Positions 12,801-23,805 of a DNA stretch of 64,000 bases are shown in pieces. This stretch comes from Xiphias gladius (taxonomy: Eukaryota > Chordata > Actinopteri > Istiophoriformes > Xiphiidae): NCBI RefSeq assembly GCF_016859285.1, contig NC_053419.1:13280501-13344500 (forward strand), given 5' to 3'. The position numbers and the translations under genes are program-made. Under the pieces are notes generated by a model, which was given only the letters and a program-made list of their open reading frames with translations, had not been told where the DNA came from and did no database searches. The number at the start of each line of letters is the position of its first letter. Within the stretch, counting starts at the first letter, position 1.

Positions 12801-14184
12801 GTTAGACTGGCCTCTGCCCCTGTGTCCTAGAAACTCTGTGTCTGCTGGGGGCAGGCCTTGTGTTTTTTAATGCAGCTGACAGGAAACTCATACCACATGA
12901 TCACATCCCCTTTTGACCTGCCAAATCCAGAACAACTTAGTTTAGTCAAATTGGTTTCCTGTATTCATCCAGGGTATTAATATGAAGCTGTGAACGGTAA
13001 TTCTTTCCAAGATATCACTGGTCTAATGCAGGCTTTCAAAGCTTGATTATTGGCTTCTTCCGTTAGGATATCGGTCTCTTTGGTCACATAGTTTCAGGTT
13101 GAATAAAAGTCATGATGTTGATGAATTTATCCTTTCGCCCATGTCACTGAAAAAGCTTCATTTTCAAACCTCAACAGCCGTGCTGTCTGCCAACCAAATG
13201 TTATTTCACCCAAGCTGGTTATCTCAGAATTCATTTGGAAGGTTGCACCATCACTATGCATATGTTTAGTTGCATAATCAAATAAAGATGGTAGAAAGGC
13301 AGTGGGTCAGACATTTCAAATGCAGTCGCCCATTTGATGATACTAGCAACCAGTCAAATCACATTACCTAGGAATACTGAAGCTGTGTAAACAAAAGTGC
13401 CAAAACAGCGGAAATTAATTGTAAATGATATGTAACTAAAATGTGCAGTGTACTATAGTGTTATTAATGGGTACTCACTGTTGGTACAAGGAATATGACC
13501 TCAGGCTGTTCTTTTTGAGAATTGTCGTAGCAGTTTGGCATTAGAGATTTTATATATAGCACAGGAGTGCTCGATCACCCATTCATCCTGTTGTCTCCAT
13601 CTCCCACAGCTTTCTGCCTTGCTCTGAAAAGATCCGCATGGCTGTGACAGAGATGGCCACCCTGTTTCCCAAGGTAAGATGACTCCCACCAAAAGCTTGG
13701 TGTCCCTACCCCGAGTAATTAAAGGATTTGTCATTTGTTTGAAAAAAGCCAAAGAGAATCTAAAATAACTTGTCTAGATGGGTAGGCCTTGTTCATTGCA
13801 TTACATAGTTTTATGTTTACCAATTATTGGATCACTTTGTTTTATGTTTACTCACACATACACGCACACACATTCAGTGCCCATGGGCCCACTGATCAAA
13901 GTGAGAGTTAATTTATGGTCGTTGTAATGTCAGTCCCTTATCGAGTCTCCATCATCCCTCTTTTCTCCCCACAGAGGCCGACCTCTGAGACTGTGCGAGG
14001 GTCTCTGTGCCTGCTCACTTCGAGTGCCAGCCGGCTGCATGGGGAGTGCCAGAAGGCTGCAGATCAAAACCCCTGCCCATCGGACATCCAGCTGGTCACT
14101 CAGCAGGTCATCCAGTGCGCCTATGACATTGCCAAAGCTGCCAAGCAACTTGTCACTGTGACAACCAAAGAAAATAACAACTAA
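847..14184 (+). CDS. git2: git2: GRK-interacting ArfGAP 2 (20 coding exons)
   Basis: Scaffold and GTPase-activating protein for Arf6 that links PIX/PAK and paxillin at focal adhesions and endosomes. Coding exons: 847-898, 1445-1578, 1762-1874, 3276-3381, 4222-4308, 4400-4530, 5716-5810, 5924-5969, 6305-6353, 6472-6544, 6632-6729, 6848-6959, 7500-7651, 7763-7915, 10104-10313, 10466-10555, 11167-11249, 12332-12487, 13610-13673, 13975-14184. The frame stays open throughout and gives 737 residues (707 without the 90-nt exon; human is about 759). The ArfGAP zinc finger is C11, C14, C31, C34 with arginine finger R39. Ankyrin repeats fall at about 132-228, Spa2-homology repeats at about 255-355, a coiled coil at about 427-480, and a paxillin-binding helical bundle at the C-terminus. 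The terminus LVTVTTKENNN and the start MSKRVRS fit GIT2 rather than GIT1. The start is the first ATG giving the GIT2 N-terminus. The tyrosine-containing linker after the coiled coil in mammals is shortened. Which teleost paralogue (a or b) is not decided. Confidence 0.95.
6730..6847 (+). other. git2: GC-AG intron in git2
   Basis: The upstream exon ends ...AAC CAG and is followed by GCAAGG instead of GT; the acceptor is CCCCAG followed by GGT CGT CAA. The two flanking exons are in different reading frames, so an intron is required, and only this junction restores the conserved protein (RNQ followed by GRQKLARF). The intron is 118 bp. CAG|GCAAGG is a typical strong GC-AG donor context. Confidence 0.85.
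7916..10103 (+). other. git2 intron 14, nothing recognisable
   Basis: A 2.2-kb AT-rich intron between the coiled-coil exon and the linker exon. Several short open frames are present, but none has splice sites with a GIT2-like peptide. I looked for the mammalian linker piece containing paired tyrosines and did not find it. Confidence 0.5.
10466..10555 (+). CDS. git2: git2 90-nt exon, probable cassette exon
   Basis: Acceptor TTTCTAG at 10459-10465, then 30 codons beginning IGRGPLGTAASS and ending SLSWSWDERSRR, then donor GTTAAG. This matches the vertebrate GIT2 segment beginning IGRSALVTSSSS and ending TLSWSRDESARR, and sits at the same place between the linker exon and the following 83-nt exon. 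Length is a multiple of three, so inclusion or skipping keeps the frame. The donor (AGG|GTTAAG) is weak, which fits regulated inclusion; the homologous mammalian segment is known to be alternatively spliced. The exon contains no in-frame ATG, so it is easily overlooked. Confidence 0.8.
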
Positions 14185-14862
14185 CTAAAGCCCAAAGACA
14201 TTACCAAAATACAGTTCATCAGTTAGCAATGTTGTTGCTAATTTCAGCTTAATCAGTTAACACCATTATTTGTTTTCCCATATTAATCATTCTGATCATT
14301 TACATACATTCCTTGAGATGGGAAAATCTGTTTTGTTTTTTAAAAAAAGATACCATGAAAAATTATGGATCATACGAAAGCTTTATTTATCTAGTTGTTT
14401 TTTGTACCATGGTAATACGGAGTAAACAAACATCTCTAAAGATGTAGGACAAAATTAGTTACTTTTTCTTACCTCACAAAGACATCAGTTTAATCCACAC
14501 AATTTCCAAAAGTGCAATGTTATGTGTGCATATATAAAACCATCAAAACATCAAGCATTTGAGCCTTCTACATTGTACTTTTCTTCTTAGTACTCTAGTG
14601 GACATCAGAGGTCATCGGTTGTGTTCCTTGAGTCTTGTTTCTGGCATGGCTGAGCTGCCAGAGAGGACCAAAATCTGCAAGACACTTGGCATCAAGGATC
14701 AGAATAGATGAACCTTAATCTACTCCAGTGACATTGGTTTATTTTCCTTTAGCCATTTTAAATGTTTTGTTTTTAAGATGCAATTACAGTGTTTAAATCT
14801 TGAATCATGGTGATGCCACTTGCTAAGCGTTCAAATGTTTGTTGAGTAAGCAAACTGTGATA

Positions 14863-14868
14863 ATTAAA
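14863..14868 (+). terminator. Candidate git2 polyadenylation signal (ATTAAA)
   Basis: ATTAAA, the commonest variant signal, lies 679 bp after the git2 stop codon. I see no canonical AATAAA in the 3' flank before the hAT-like element at 15521. Cleavage would fall about 15-30 bp downstream, close to a TG-rich tract at 15020. Other sites are possible. Confidence 0.35.
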
Positions 14869-15019
14869 AAATAGCTTCAGTTCATTGAGGACCATGTAAG
14901 GTCAGCAGTACCAAGAGTGTGCAAACTTTCATTCCATCCAGTCCCTTTGCGTTGGTTGGAGATGTGTTTATAAGTAAGGTTTCAGTAGTTTTTGGAATTC
15001 TGTTACAGCCATACTTCTG

Positions 15020-15059
15020 ATGTGTGTGTGTGTGTCTGTGTGTGTGTCTGTGTGTCTGT
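15020..15059 (+). repeat. (TG)n microsatellite, interrupted
   Basis: About 40 bp of TG dinucleotides interrupted by CTG steps, in the 3' flank of git2. Confidence 0.9.
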
Positions 15060-15520
15060 ATGGGTGCATTTGTCACAGAGATGGCCTCGATGGCCTGTGT
15101 GAGATCCATTATGAATCAATTTTAATAGCATTATGCAAATATATAAGATGTATGTATCCATGTAATTCTTTATCAAAATAATCCAAATGCTATTCTATTT
15201 ATAAACTGTATGTCATACCTCTAAGAAAATATCAGTGTTTATTTTCATAAGCTTTCATTTAACATTATGCTCCTCACAGGCTAACTTTTGTTCTGAGGTT
15301 TGGGACGTCTCAGCTGGCAGTTAGTTATAGGCAACTTGTGATCTCTGTTTGTTTGGTGTGGTGCTGTAACTCCAGTGTGTTAGATGCTGCCTGTGGTCAA
15401 ATATGTACCGCTATGGTTTACAATCAACGATAAAGTAAATGTGCCCTCTGCGTTAGAGTACCTGTTGTGGAACTTGGGTCTAATGTGTCGCTCATTGTTG
15501 TGAGCCAGATAACTTTGAGC

Positions 15521-16730
15521 CAGGGGTGGAAAGAGAACTAGAATACCATACACAAGTGGAGTACAGTTAATTCAGTATTATTCAAGTAGAAGTAAGATTA
15601 CCTGTGTTGGAATGTATCCATTCAAAAGTAAAAAGTATCTCTTTTGAAAACTAGTACGCATCAGTTACTTACATCTGGTCAGCATTAAAGAGCATTAAGG
15701 AGCCAGTGCAGCATCATTTCAATATGAATTTGCAGACCCTTCCCTTAAGCAATCCCTCTCAAATTCAGTGATGCGTTCCAAAGTGCAGAACATCTCTTTA
15801 TAAGAAAAGCTTTCTCAGAAGGCTGCTTATGGAGGAAAAAGAGGTTCAGAGCTTCTTGATGACAGATTATTATTTTATTAATGTCTTCAGTTCATTTCAA
15901 AAGTTTAAGTGAGCCTTTTTTTTTTTCACAATCTTTACTCGAGGTCCACTTATTAGCTTTTTGTGAGCTTTCAGCTGCATGTCACAGTCTAGGAATTTGT
16001 CATTGAGATCATTTTGTTGCATTATTTTCTTTTTTACCTTTTTTTCAGGTCACTTGTGTAAGTTTTTTTTAATTAATTTATTTTTTTTAATCTTTTGTTT
16101 TTGTCTTTTCTTGTATTGTGGTCTTACTTTCATTTTCTTTTTTTTTTTTTTTTTCCGGTGGTGCTGTCAATGTTATCTTGTTTTTAATTAGATTTAGATT
16201 CATAGGAGGTTTTAAAGAATACCATGTAACTTTTGCTGAACACCAGTGGCCATAAAAATGGTCAAAAATGGTAAAATATAGTGTCAAAGTAGTGCAAGAA
16301 AAGAAGAGTCTTCACGTATTGTCCATTATAAAGCAATTTCTATCTCAAGTTTGGTAGCATTAGCCACCACAAGCTAGTGGTCATACCACCCCAATTAATG
16401 CAGTTTTGGCAAACTCCTTCAAGTTAATGAATTGAGCAGTGGTTCATTGTATTGTTTATGAGTTCAAAATTTCATTTGTGAGAGGAAGACCGTGTTATTA
16501 CTTCTTTCAAAAGTTGTCTAGTCTTGCTTTAAATCTGAGTTCATTTCTCAACAAATAACCTGATGGGGCCGTGAGAACATTACATTTAAAATACCTTTTT
16601 TAAACCCAGTTAATTATCTCTTCTAAAATGACAGTAAAGATAGAGATTTTTAGACTGTGGGATCCTCCATTTAAATAAAAAAAAATACATGAACAAAGAA
16701 GTGCACGTATTCAGTTACTTTCCACCCCTG
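15521..16730. mobile_element. Non-autonomous hAT-like DNA transposon (1210 bp)
   Basis: The left end reads CAGGGGTGGAAAG and the right end, read on the other strand, reads the same 13 bases. The flanking octamers CTTTGAGC (15513-15520) and GTTTCAGC (16731-16738) match at 6 of 8 positions, consistent with an aged 8-bp target duplication. CAG...CTG termini, short inverted repeats and 8-bp duplications are hAT hallmarks. The interior is T-rich and has no transposase frame. The element ends 328 bp before the gltp start codon. Confidence 0.75.
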
Positions 16731-16949
16731 GTTTCAGCCCTGATATTGATTTCCCTGTAACTCATAGCCTACCACTGCCTCTGTGGTTGAAAACATTCCC
16801 TACCTTAGGTATAATAAAGTATCATTCGTACCTCAACTGGCCCATTGTCGTGTCTGTGCCGTGCTTGTGGGACATACGGTGGGGTTTTCAACGTGCCCGT
16901 GTATCATTTCCCACCTGTTAGAGAAAGACGAAAGACATAGGGACTGGCA

Positions 16950-17410
16950 GCGCTCCCCCACCCACCAGACAAGAAGAGAGTTCCGGGTTCTTTCCAGCCG
17001 AGAGCTGCTCGCCACCGCTGCCGCAGCTGCTTTACCGCCGTGTTCATACGACAGGACCATGTCTCTCTTACTGGATAACCAGTTCGGAGAGTTGCCCCCC
17101 GACAAGTCCGTGGACACGGAGTTATTCTTGGAGGCCGTTTCTCATATTCCTGCGTTTTTTGGTGAGTATGCCTCTACCTGAAGTCGCTAAAGCACACGCG
17201 TAAGGTGGCGCTGCTGGCGCGCCGCGGTCGCTGTCGCGGTTCGTAACTTCGCTGACTTGTTCCTCATTACATGTTGATCCAAAGGACTTGTCGCTCGTCT
17301 GAGCCCGCGAGTGTGCCTGTAAGATGGGACGCGGTTATTTCGCACCCGGCCGAAGTGGAGCTGCTGGGTCACGGCGGGGATCTGAACCAGCTGCGGCCGT
17401 GGAGCCTATT
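16950..17410 (+). promoter_or_regulatory. CpG-rich gltp promoter / first-exon region
   Basis: CpG density rises sharply across the 5' untranslated region, the first coding exon and the start of intron 1 (for example GGCGCGCCGCGG at 17216-17227), compared with the CpG-poor transposon upstream. No TATA box is evident. This is a typical broad promoter for a widely expressed gene. Bounds are visual. Confidence 0.55.
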
Positions 17411-19420
17411 GAGAAACTCTTTGTTTACCCGTTGAACGGAGCACACATTGGCCTCATTGTGACCTAACTGAGACTATGCATTCACTGCATTTTCCCCTCC
17501 TGTAAAGGCCTTGTGTCCCCCCCCTCCGAGGGACATGTGTGATGGAAGTCATTCATATTTTATTGCTTTGCTCTCAGATGTGTGTCTCTCTTTCAGACTG
17601 CTTGGGATCAAAAGTATTTTCAGTCATCAAATCCGACATTAATGGCAATATAATGGTAAGATACAAATCTGTGTTTGTTTGTTTGTTTTAATGCCTCTGC
17701 AAGTGCGCTGGTGTGTTTTTTTCATACCACAGTTAGAAATCTAATGTTGCCGCAAACTCAACCCAAATGTGTAATTTCAGAAAATTAGAGGAGTCTATGT
17801 TAAGGATCCTGCAAAGTACGTCACTCTGAAGGACATCCTGGAGGCAGAGCGGGACGCCCATGGGGCAGAATGGCCCAAAGTTGGAGCCACATTAGCTCTG
17901 ATGTGGCTGAAAAGGTGAGCACTCTCTGAAGCCTCTGTTATGTCATAATGTACGTTGAACACTGTGGCTGAACTGAAGCAGACGGGCTCATTTGTTTATT
18001 TTCCAATACTGGGTCTCTCCCGCAGGGGTCTCCGTTTCATACAGATCCTGCTGCAGAGTTTGGCAGATGGAGAAAGGGATGAGAACAACCCCAACCTAAT
18101 TCGGGTCAATGTCACCAAAGCCTATGAACAGGCGCTGAAGAAATACCACGGCTGGATTGTGCAAAAGATTTTCAATGTGAGGAACATTTTTCCATTCTTA
18201 CCACAGAATACAAAGAACGGACCAAACCTGACCCATTTGAAACTGTAGTTTGTGATGTTCTGTTGATGGACTGCACCAAATAATGTGTTTCTACGTTAGT
18301 TTATCTCGTGTCCATACCTTTTATTTAAGTGTGTTTTTCTTGTTTTACATTTATATGATGTGGGCCTATTTTATTTACATTTACATTTACTCATCTGGCA
18401 ACTTACCAGGGAGGGACAACACTAAAGCTTCAGTACAGTAGGACACCCTTGGAGTAAGCACTAAGCACTAAATCTGTTCAATTAGACAAAGTGCAAGGAC
18501 ATCAGGTTAAGATGCGCACTGAAAGAGCACAGTAATTGCGAGTTAGGCATTTTAGGGTGTTAGAGGTGTGAGGAGAGGAGGGGCTCTCGGGGGAGATGAG
18601 TCTTCAAGAGATTGCTCTGGTAACATTTGGCAGCTCGTTCCACCACAGGGAAACCACAGAGGAGAATGGTCTGGGCTGTGATTGCCTTGTGTGCAGGGAT
18701 GCCAATGCCAGACGACGTTCCTCTGAGGAACACAGTGGCCGACAGGGAGCATAATCCTGTATGATTGAGTTCAAGTACACGGGGCCAGACCCAGAAGTCA
18801 GTCTGTGGGTATCAGTATCAGGGACATGAATTTGATTCAGGCGGCCGTGGGTAGCCGGCGGAGGTCAGTGAGCAGCGGAGGGACATGTGCCATTTTAGGC
18901 TTATCGAAAAACCCCGACGCGCGGCTATGTTCTGGATAATCCGTCAGGGTTTCAAGGGAGGCCCGCTAGAAGGGCATTGCAGTAGTTGTGGCGCAACCAG
19001 GAGACAGATGCAACATGGTCGGAGAAGGATAGATGGTCATCAATCATGACATCCAGGTCTCTTGCAGCCTTGTTAAGGTTGAGAGACGAGGAAGCAATTT
19101 TGATGTCGACATTGTGACGGAGACAGAAATTGACCGGGACAACTAAGAGCTCAGTCCTAGAGCCCATTTATTTAGGCTTAAGTGAGCTTTGCGTAAACCC
19201 AGTTCTAACTAATGTTCATTTTTTTTGTCCATTGCAGGCAGCGTTACTTGCAGCTCCCTACAGATCAAACTTCCTCAAAGCGCTGTCAAAGGGGGAGGAA
19301 GTGAAAGAGGAGGAATGTCTGGCAAATGTGCGTCAGTTCCTGGTTAATTACACTACCACTGTAGATGCCATCTATGAAATGTACAAAAATCTAAACGCAG
19401 AGCTGGACTACACTGTTTGA
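17059..19420 (+). CDS. gltp: gltp: glycolipid transfer protein (5 exons)
   Basis: Cytosolic all-alpha lipid transfer protein that moves glycosphingolipids such as glucosylceramide between membranes. Exons: 17059-17161, 17597-17655, 17781-17914, 18026-18176, 19238-19420. They join without a frame break to exactly 209 residues, the length of human GLTP. Headgroup-binding residues are present at the canonical numbers: D48, N52, K55, W96, H140. The signature EWPKVGATLALMWLKRGLRF is intact. An FFAT-like motif (PAFFDCLG, residues 31-38) for binding the ER protein VAP is present. The start codon is in the only frame joining exon 2, and the N-terminus has the expected acidic/proline pattern. Intron 4 carries a LINE relic on the opposite strand. 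The gene is in the same orientation as git2, about 2.9 kb downstream. A teleost a/b paralogue label cannot be assigned from this sequence. Confidence 0.97.
18370..19165 (-). mobile_element. LINE relic (L2/CR1-like), 3' part of ORF2, in gltp intron 4
   Basis: Read on the minus strand, a broken frame contains DLDVMIDDHLSFSDHVASVS followed closely by YCNALLAGLP. These are the adjoining blocks near the end of the reverse transcriptase ORF of fish L2/CR1-group LINEs, here with the segment between them deleted. Further downstream on the minus strand there are decayed C-terminal words (for example LWFPCGG) in other frames. The minus-strand 3' end is a short GTAAAT repeat (plus strand 18372-18392), typical of this group. 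It is 5'-truncated, frame-broken and non-functional. Confidence 0.75.
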
Positions 19421-21130
19421 TGTCCCAGGACATAACTGGACTGGAGGTGCAGGAGCGTCCTGCATCACTATCTCTCTCGTCTGTCAGCCCTCTTTGGTGT
19501 CAGACAAGTCCAGTTTTCAAAGGTGTTTTTTAATAGGATTCTTTTCATTTTTCCTTTCAGTTTGGTATTTATTACTTTGATTATGCCTTACTAAATATTA
19601 ATATTGTATACTTGGTCTTAAAATTATGCAAATGCCTTCAATTTAAACAATCATTCTAGCAGAAGCTTATGTTTTCTGTTCTTTTATATAGTTTCTAGTA
19701 ACTGCAAGATGGTGCAGCTCTGACTCTTAAGCAGCATTATGTTATTGTGTGGGTTGCTGCTTTACTTATGATATTACCTGGTGGCTTTCACCTGTTCCAT
19801 CAAGACAAGAATACAAGACTGTGGACGCCGTTATCAAGGGAAAACATTTCTGTAAATACTTCACATTCAGATGTTGTCTGCCTGGAGTTACCTCCGCTGT
19901 TAACCTCGGCCAACGGCCACAGTAATAATTTTGAAATTTTAACGGTACATTTCCAACTGTATATTAATTGCTGGAATCCACCGAGTGCCTTGGTGTGTTA
20001 CTGAGCAAATACACAATGTTTCAAAGTAAACTGATAATTAATATATTTTCCAGCAGTTCTGCTCCAGAGAGAGAATATTTTTTCTTCTGAGAGCTTTTGC
20101 CTGTGTCGAGGTTGTGGTGCGTCTGTTTAGTAGGGAGGCATGGTGAGCTGTGCTTGTTTTGTTTGTATTGCTCTGGGGCCCTTTTTGTTCCTATTCATGT
20201 CTCAAACTCGCCTAACTTCTTTTACACAACCATTATGTCAAAAAATAGTTTTAATTTCACCAGACAGCATCTCATGTGCACATTTATTAATATAATAATC
20301 AGAAGCACATTTTCAGTATGAATTCTTAGAGAGTTTGTTTTCTAGATAATCAGCTAAGATCAGATTTTTTCTTATCACAAGATCTTAATGTTTGACTAAA
20401 AAAAAAATCAAACCACTGAAATCACACTTGCATGTTCAGTTCATGAATTTTACTCTAGGTGGCAATATTGACTTCCTTTTCTTTGTTTCTCTTTTAATCA
20501 CATTTGTGGTGCAGCTACTGCATGAAACATTTGAAAAATATGTCATAGATAAAAATCAAACTATTATGCAATACAGATATAGTTCCATTCTCAGCCAAAT
20601 GAGATCTTAGATAACACTTTAAAAACAGTTTTTAATAATTCTGCCAGAGCTGCTTTGTGAAAAGCTCGATAGACCTCAATTTGCCCTCAGCAAAAATGTT
20701 TCCAAGGCTGACTGCTGACAAAAATGTTAGTACACTTGAGTTGGAACACTTTTTTTTTTTTTTCAAACAGCAGTAAATCTGAGAAAATCCCTTCTCTTTT
20801 TCATGTCTCCTAATCCTCCAAATCAACCGACCTCTTACTCTGCCCAGTCTTACTTATCTGAAGTGTGTCCCAGAGGCCAGAGTGGCTCTGGTTCCTCTCC
20901 CAGAGGAGCCCAGCCTGAGCTAATCGTCTCTGAGCGAGAGCAAGAGGAGCATGTCTGTAATCCTGTAGGTTTATCAGGAGAGCGGCCTGGCCTGTCCTGA
21001 CTGATAGATAGGATGGAAAAGCTCCAAGCGAAGCCAGGACACAATAGGCTAAATACAGGAAATCATTTACAACAAAGCCTCAATGACAAAGCCGCTGACC
21101 TTTAACTCTGAAATATTTATCTGCAATAAA
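19421..21130 (+). other. gltp: gltp 3' flank, probable long 3' UTR
   Basis: AT-rich sequence without recognisable coding content. The first AATAAA on the plus strand after the gltp stop codon is at 21125-21130, which would give a 3' UTR of about 1.7 kb. Human GLTP also has a long 3' UTR. An earlier non-canonical site cannot be excluded. Confidence 0.4.
21125..21130 (+). terminator. Candidate gltp polyadenylation signal (AATAAA)
   Basis: First canonical AATAAA on the plus strand downstream of gltp. It lies 22 bp from an oppositely oriented AATAAA (21153-21158, minus strand), placing the convergent gltp and fam222a ends next to each other. Confidence 0.4.
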
Positions 21131-21152
21131 GTCATCAATTGAATATTGCAGT

Positions 21153-21158
21153 TTTATT
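21153..21158 (-). terminator. Candidate distal fam222a polyadenylation signal
   Basis: TTTATT on the plus strand is AATAAA on the minus strand. It would give a fam222a 3' UTR of about 1.95 kb. A nearer alternative exists at 22467-22472. Confidence 0.3.
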
Positions 21159-22466
21159 CACAACATTGCGTCTAATGCCATTATTCACGCCATCTAGGTT
21201 CTTTGTTTTGTAATAGGCTACTTAAAGTGGGTGTGCATTTTATGTCTGTGGTGATCTAAACTACGTTACTGCTATAGCATCCAATTTAGGGGGACAAATG
21301 AAGCGAAATAAGAGGCGCATGCAGGCACACCATCTTAGATTAGCAATGCAGTAACTGGGTAATAGCAAGCTCGTTTCTAAATAATGTGAATGGTAATATT
21401 CTTGTGGATTTATCTTCAAGAAGGCATGTATTTTTCATACACAAATGTAATATCTTAAGAAGGCCAGTGCATTAATATGTATTTTGAAGTATTCAACGGC
21501 TTCTGCCTCAAGCGTTGGCCGTCCATCTAGACTAGCATAATTCACTATAACAAAATTAGCGCTTTCAACTGGCATCATTTATAGAAGGACCAGTCCAATT
21601 TTTTTTTTTTTTAGCTAAGGCTAGACTTACATCATATTATAAACCTGAGATCCTCCAGTGAAAAGTTGGACCTTAATAAAACGAGATCTATGACTGCAAA
21701 AAAAGACTTGCCTGGTGGTTAAGCCTTAAATCCCTTCGCAATAAAACCATAAAAATGTCTCATCTTTCCACAGCTAGTTTATCAGTCATGAATATAATCA
21801 AAACGTCTTCTCAGCTACACGTTCGACAGATAATAACTGTTAATTTGTAATAACACAAACTCTTTGCTGGGTTTAGAAAATTTCATTTACTCGACAATCC
21901 TTATTAAGAAGAGGCAAAAAAAGGGTGAGGGATTAGGGTCATACAATTGCCAAATGTAGTTATTTCAACAACATACTTCAATGAGAGCGCTCACATGTTC
22001 ATGTATAATAATTGCACTTTATAATTATAGAGACAGTTTGCTATGTAACTCAACAGGCCGACATAAATAAATAGTATTACAGAACCAGTGCAGACACACA
22101 AATCTATTCAGTCATACATCTCACACCATCAGAGATAATATAGCCCTACAAAGAAGATAGTGTAAATGATTCAGGTGGCCTGCTCTCCAACATGGCACTC
22201 CATTATACCCAGGTGTTGTGTAACAGAGTCACAACCTTCCAGAGGAAAAACATAATTTCATTCAAGAGAAATGTCCACACAACCGCTTAAAATTTTAAAT
22301 GTTAACAAAAATACAACCAAAGGGCACATCTTGTTTGGCCTGAATGCCACAGTGTTGATTTGGATATGCAACAGTCCTAATATGCTGAGCTGAGCATGAC
22401 TACATTAAATCAATTAAGATGTTAAATTACATAACGTTGTCTATGACTTCATGACAAAAAAAAAAA

Positions 22467-22472
22467 TTTATT
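22467..22472 (-). terminator. Candidate proximal fam222a polyadenylation signal
   Basis: AATAAA on the minus strand, 638 bp beyond the fam222a stop codon and followed on that strand by an A-rich run. This is the more economical choice for the fam222a 3' end. Confidence 0.4.
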
Positions 22473-23109
22473 CACACTTGTACGCAAACAATCAAAATGG
22501 TTCCCCAGGAGGTTTGCATCATATTGCAGAAGCTGGGGCACTGCGTGTGACTGTTAACACAGGAGTCACTGAAAAGAGGACAAAACAAAATCCACCATAA
22601 GCAGCAGACAACTAAAATTTCAGGTAATAATTAAGGAATGTTCCCTCTCAAATAAGAACCTATTGTATGTAAAAATATACAATATATTCACAACAACTGT
22701 TACCAGAGATCCGTTTTTAGAAGGGTACCGATGATTATTTCAGTTCAGCATGTTCCCATTTTTGTAAAGGCCTACGGAGGAATCGTCTGCAAAATGGACA
22801 GTTCATGTAAAACGTAATGGCAAATTCTGATTGGGTGCTCAGCGTCAGTATTAAATGAAGAACAGCAGGCATCTTTGACGGCCATTTAAGATATAAAAAT
22901 AAAACATGAAAAGTCCATAAGATAAACATACACCTTAAGTCATGATTATCATTTACCTTCAGGCTTATCACAAAGCCTTCTACAAATAAAGGACATGCAC
23001 GAACTAAAAAGGCATGTTTGATTCTCATAGATGACTGAGCTCACACACTCCCTCTGTCTATAATAATAGGTTTGCCGTTTCTGCGTCCCATTGTGTGCCA
23101 GCATCTCTC

Positions 23110-23761
23110 TTATCTGTGGACAGGAAGTTGGATGTGGGTTTGCTGGTGGTGCTCCAGCAACTGAGGCATCCCCATGGCTTCGTACCCACGGCCCAGCATG
23201 CGCTCTTTGATGCAGGGAGGGTGGATCTCACTGATGAGGCACTCCAGAGACTGCAGGCTGCTGCTGAGTACTGCAGCGTGGCACAGGCTAGAACTAGGCA
23301 GCCCACAACAGAGGTTTTGGTCTGTGCTGTAGGCCTGGGTATGAGGAGGGAGAGGAGGGTGGAGCTGCGGCTGGTGACACTGAGGGTGGTGGTGTTGATG
23401 GCGGCTTGGGTGGAGTTGGGGATGGGAGAGCCCCAGGTCTCTAGGCCTGGCTGCACACGTACCAGTTGCCAGCACCTGAGAAGTATAACAGTCGCTGTTA
23501 AGGGTGGCCACAACACTGTCCCAGAGAGGAGCAAAGTACTGTCCGACAGAGAACTCCCCACGCATGGCGGCACAGTTCAGAGAGGAGCTGCTGACTCGCT
23601 CCTGCCCAGCACCCACACTGAGAGGATGCGGCCTGTACGACAGCTGCGAGGAGCACGCCAAAGGGAGGCAGGTTTCAGGAGACTGGCCAACCCCAGCCTC
23701 TGCTGCTCTGTGCCCCTGAGCAATGTTACTCGCACTGTACATCCTCACTGCTACCTGCTGA

Positions 23762-23805
<44 letters not shown>

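Noticed and set aside
16783-17181. Longer gltp N-terminus starting at 16783
   Set aside because: The frame is open upstream of 17059, but the added ~90 residues have no GLTP homology. The ATG at 17059 gives exactly the 209-residue family length and canonical residue numbering.
19130-19420. gltp exon 5 frame extended upstream to 19130
   Set aside because: The sequence before 19238 is LINE relic and intron. The acceptor ATTGCAG ends at 19237 and joins in frame to exon 4.
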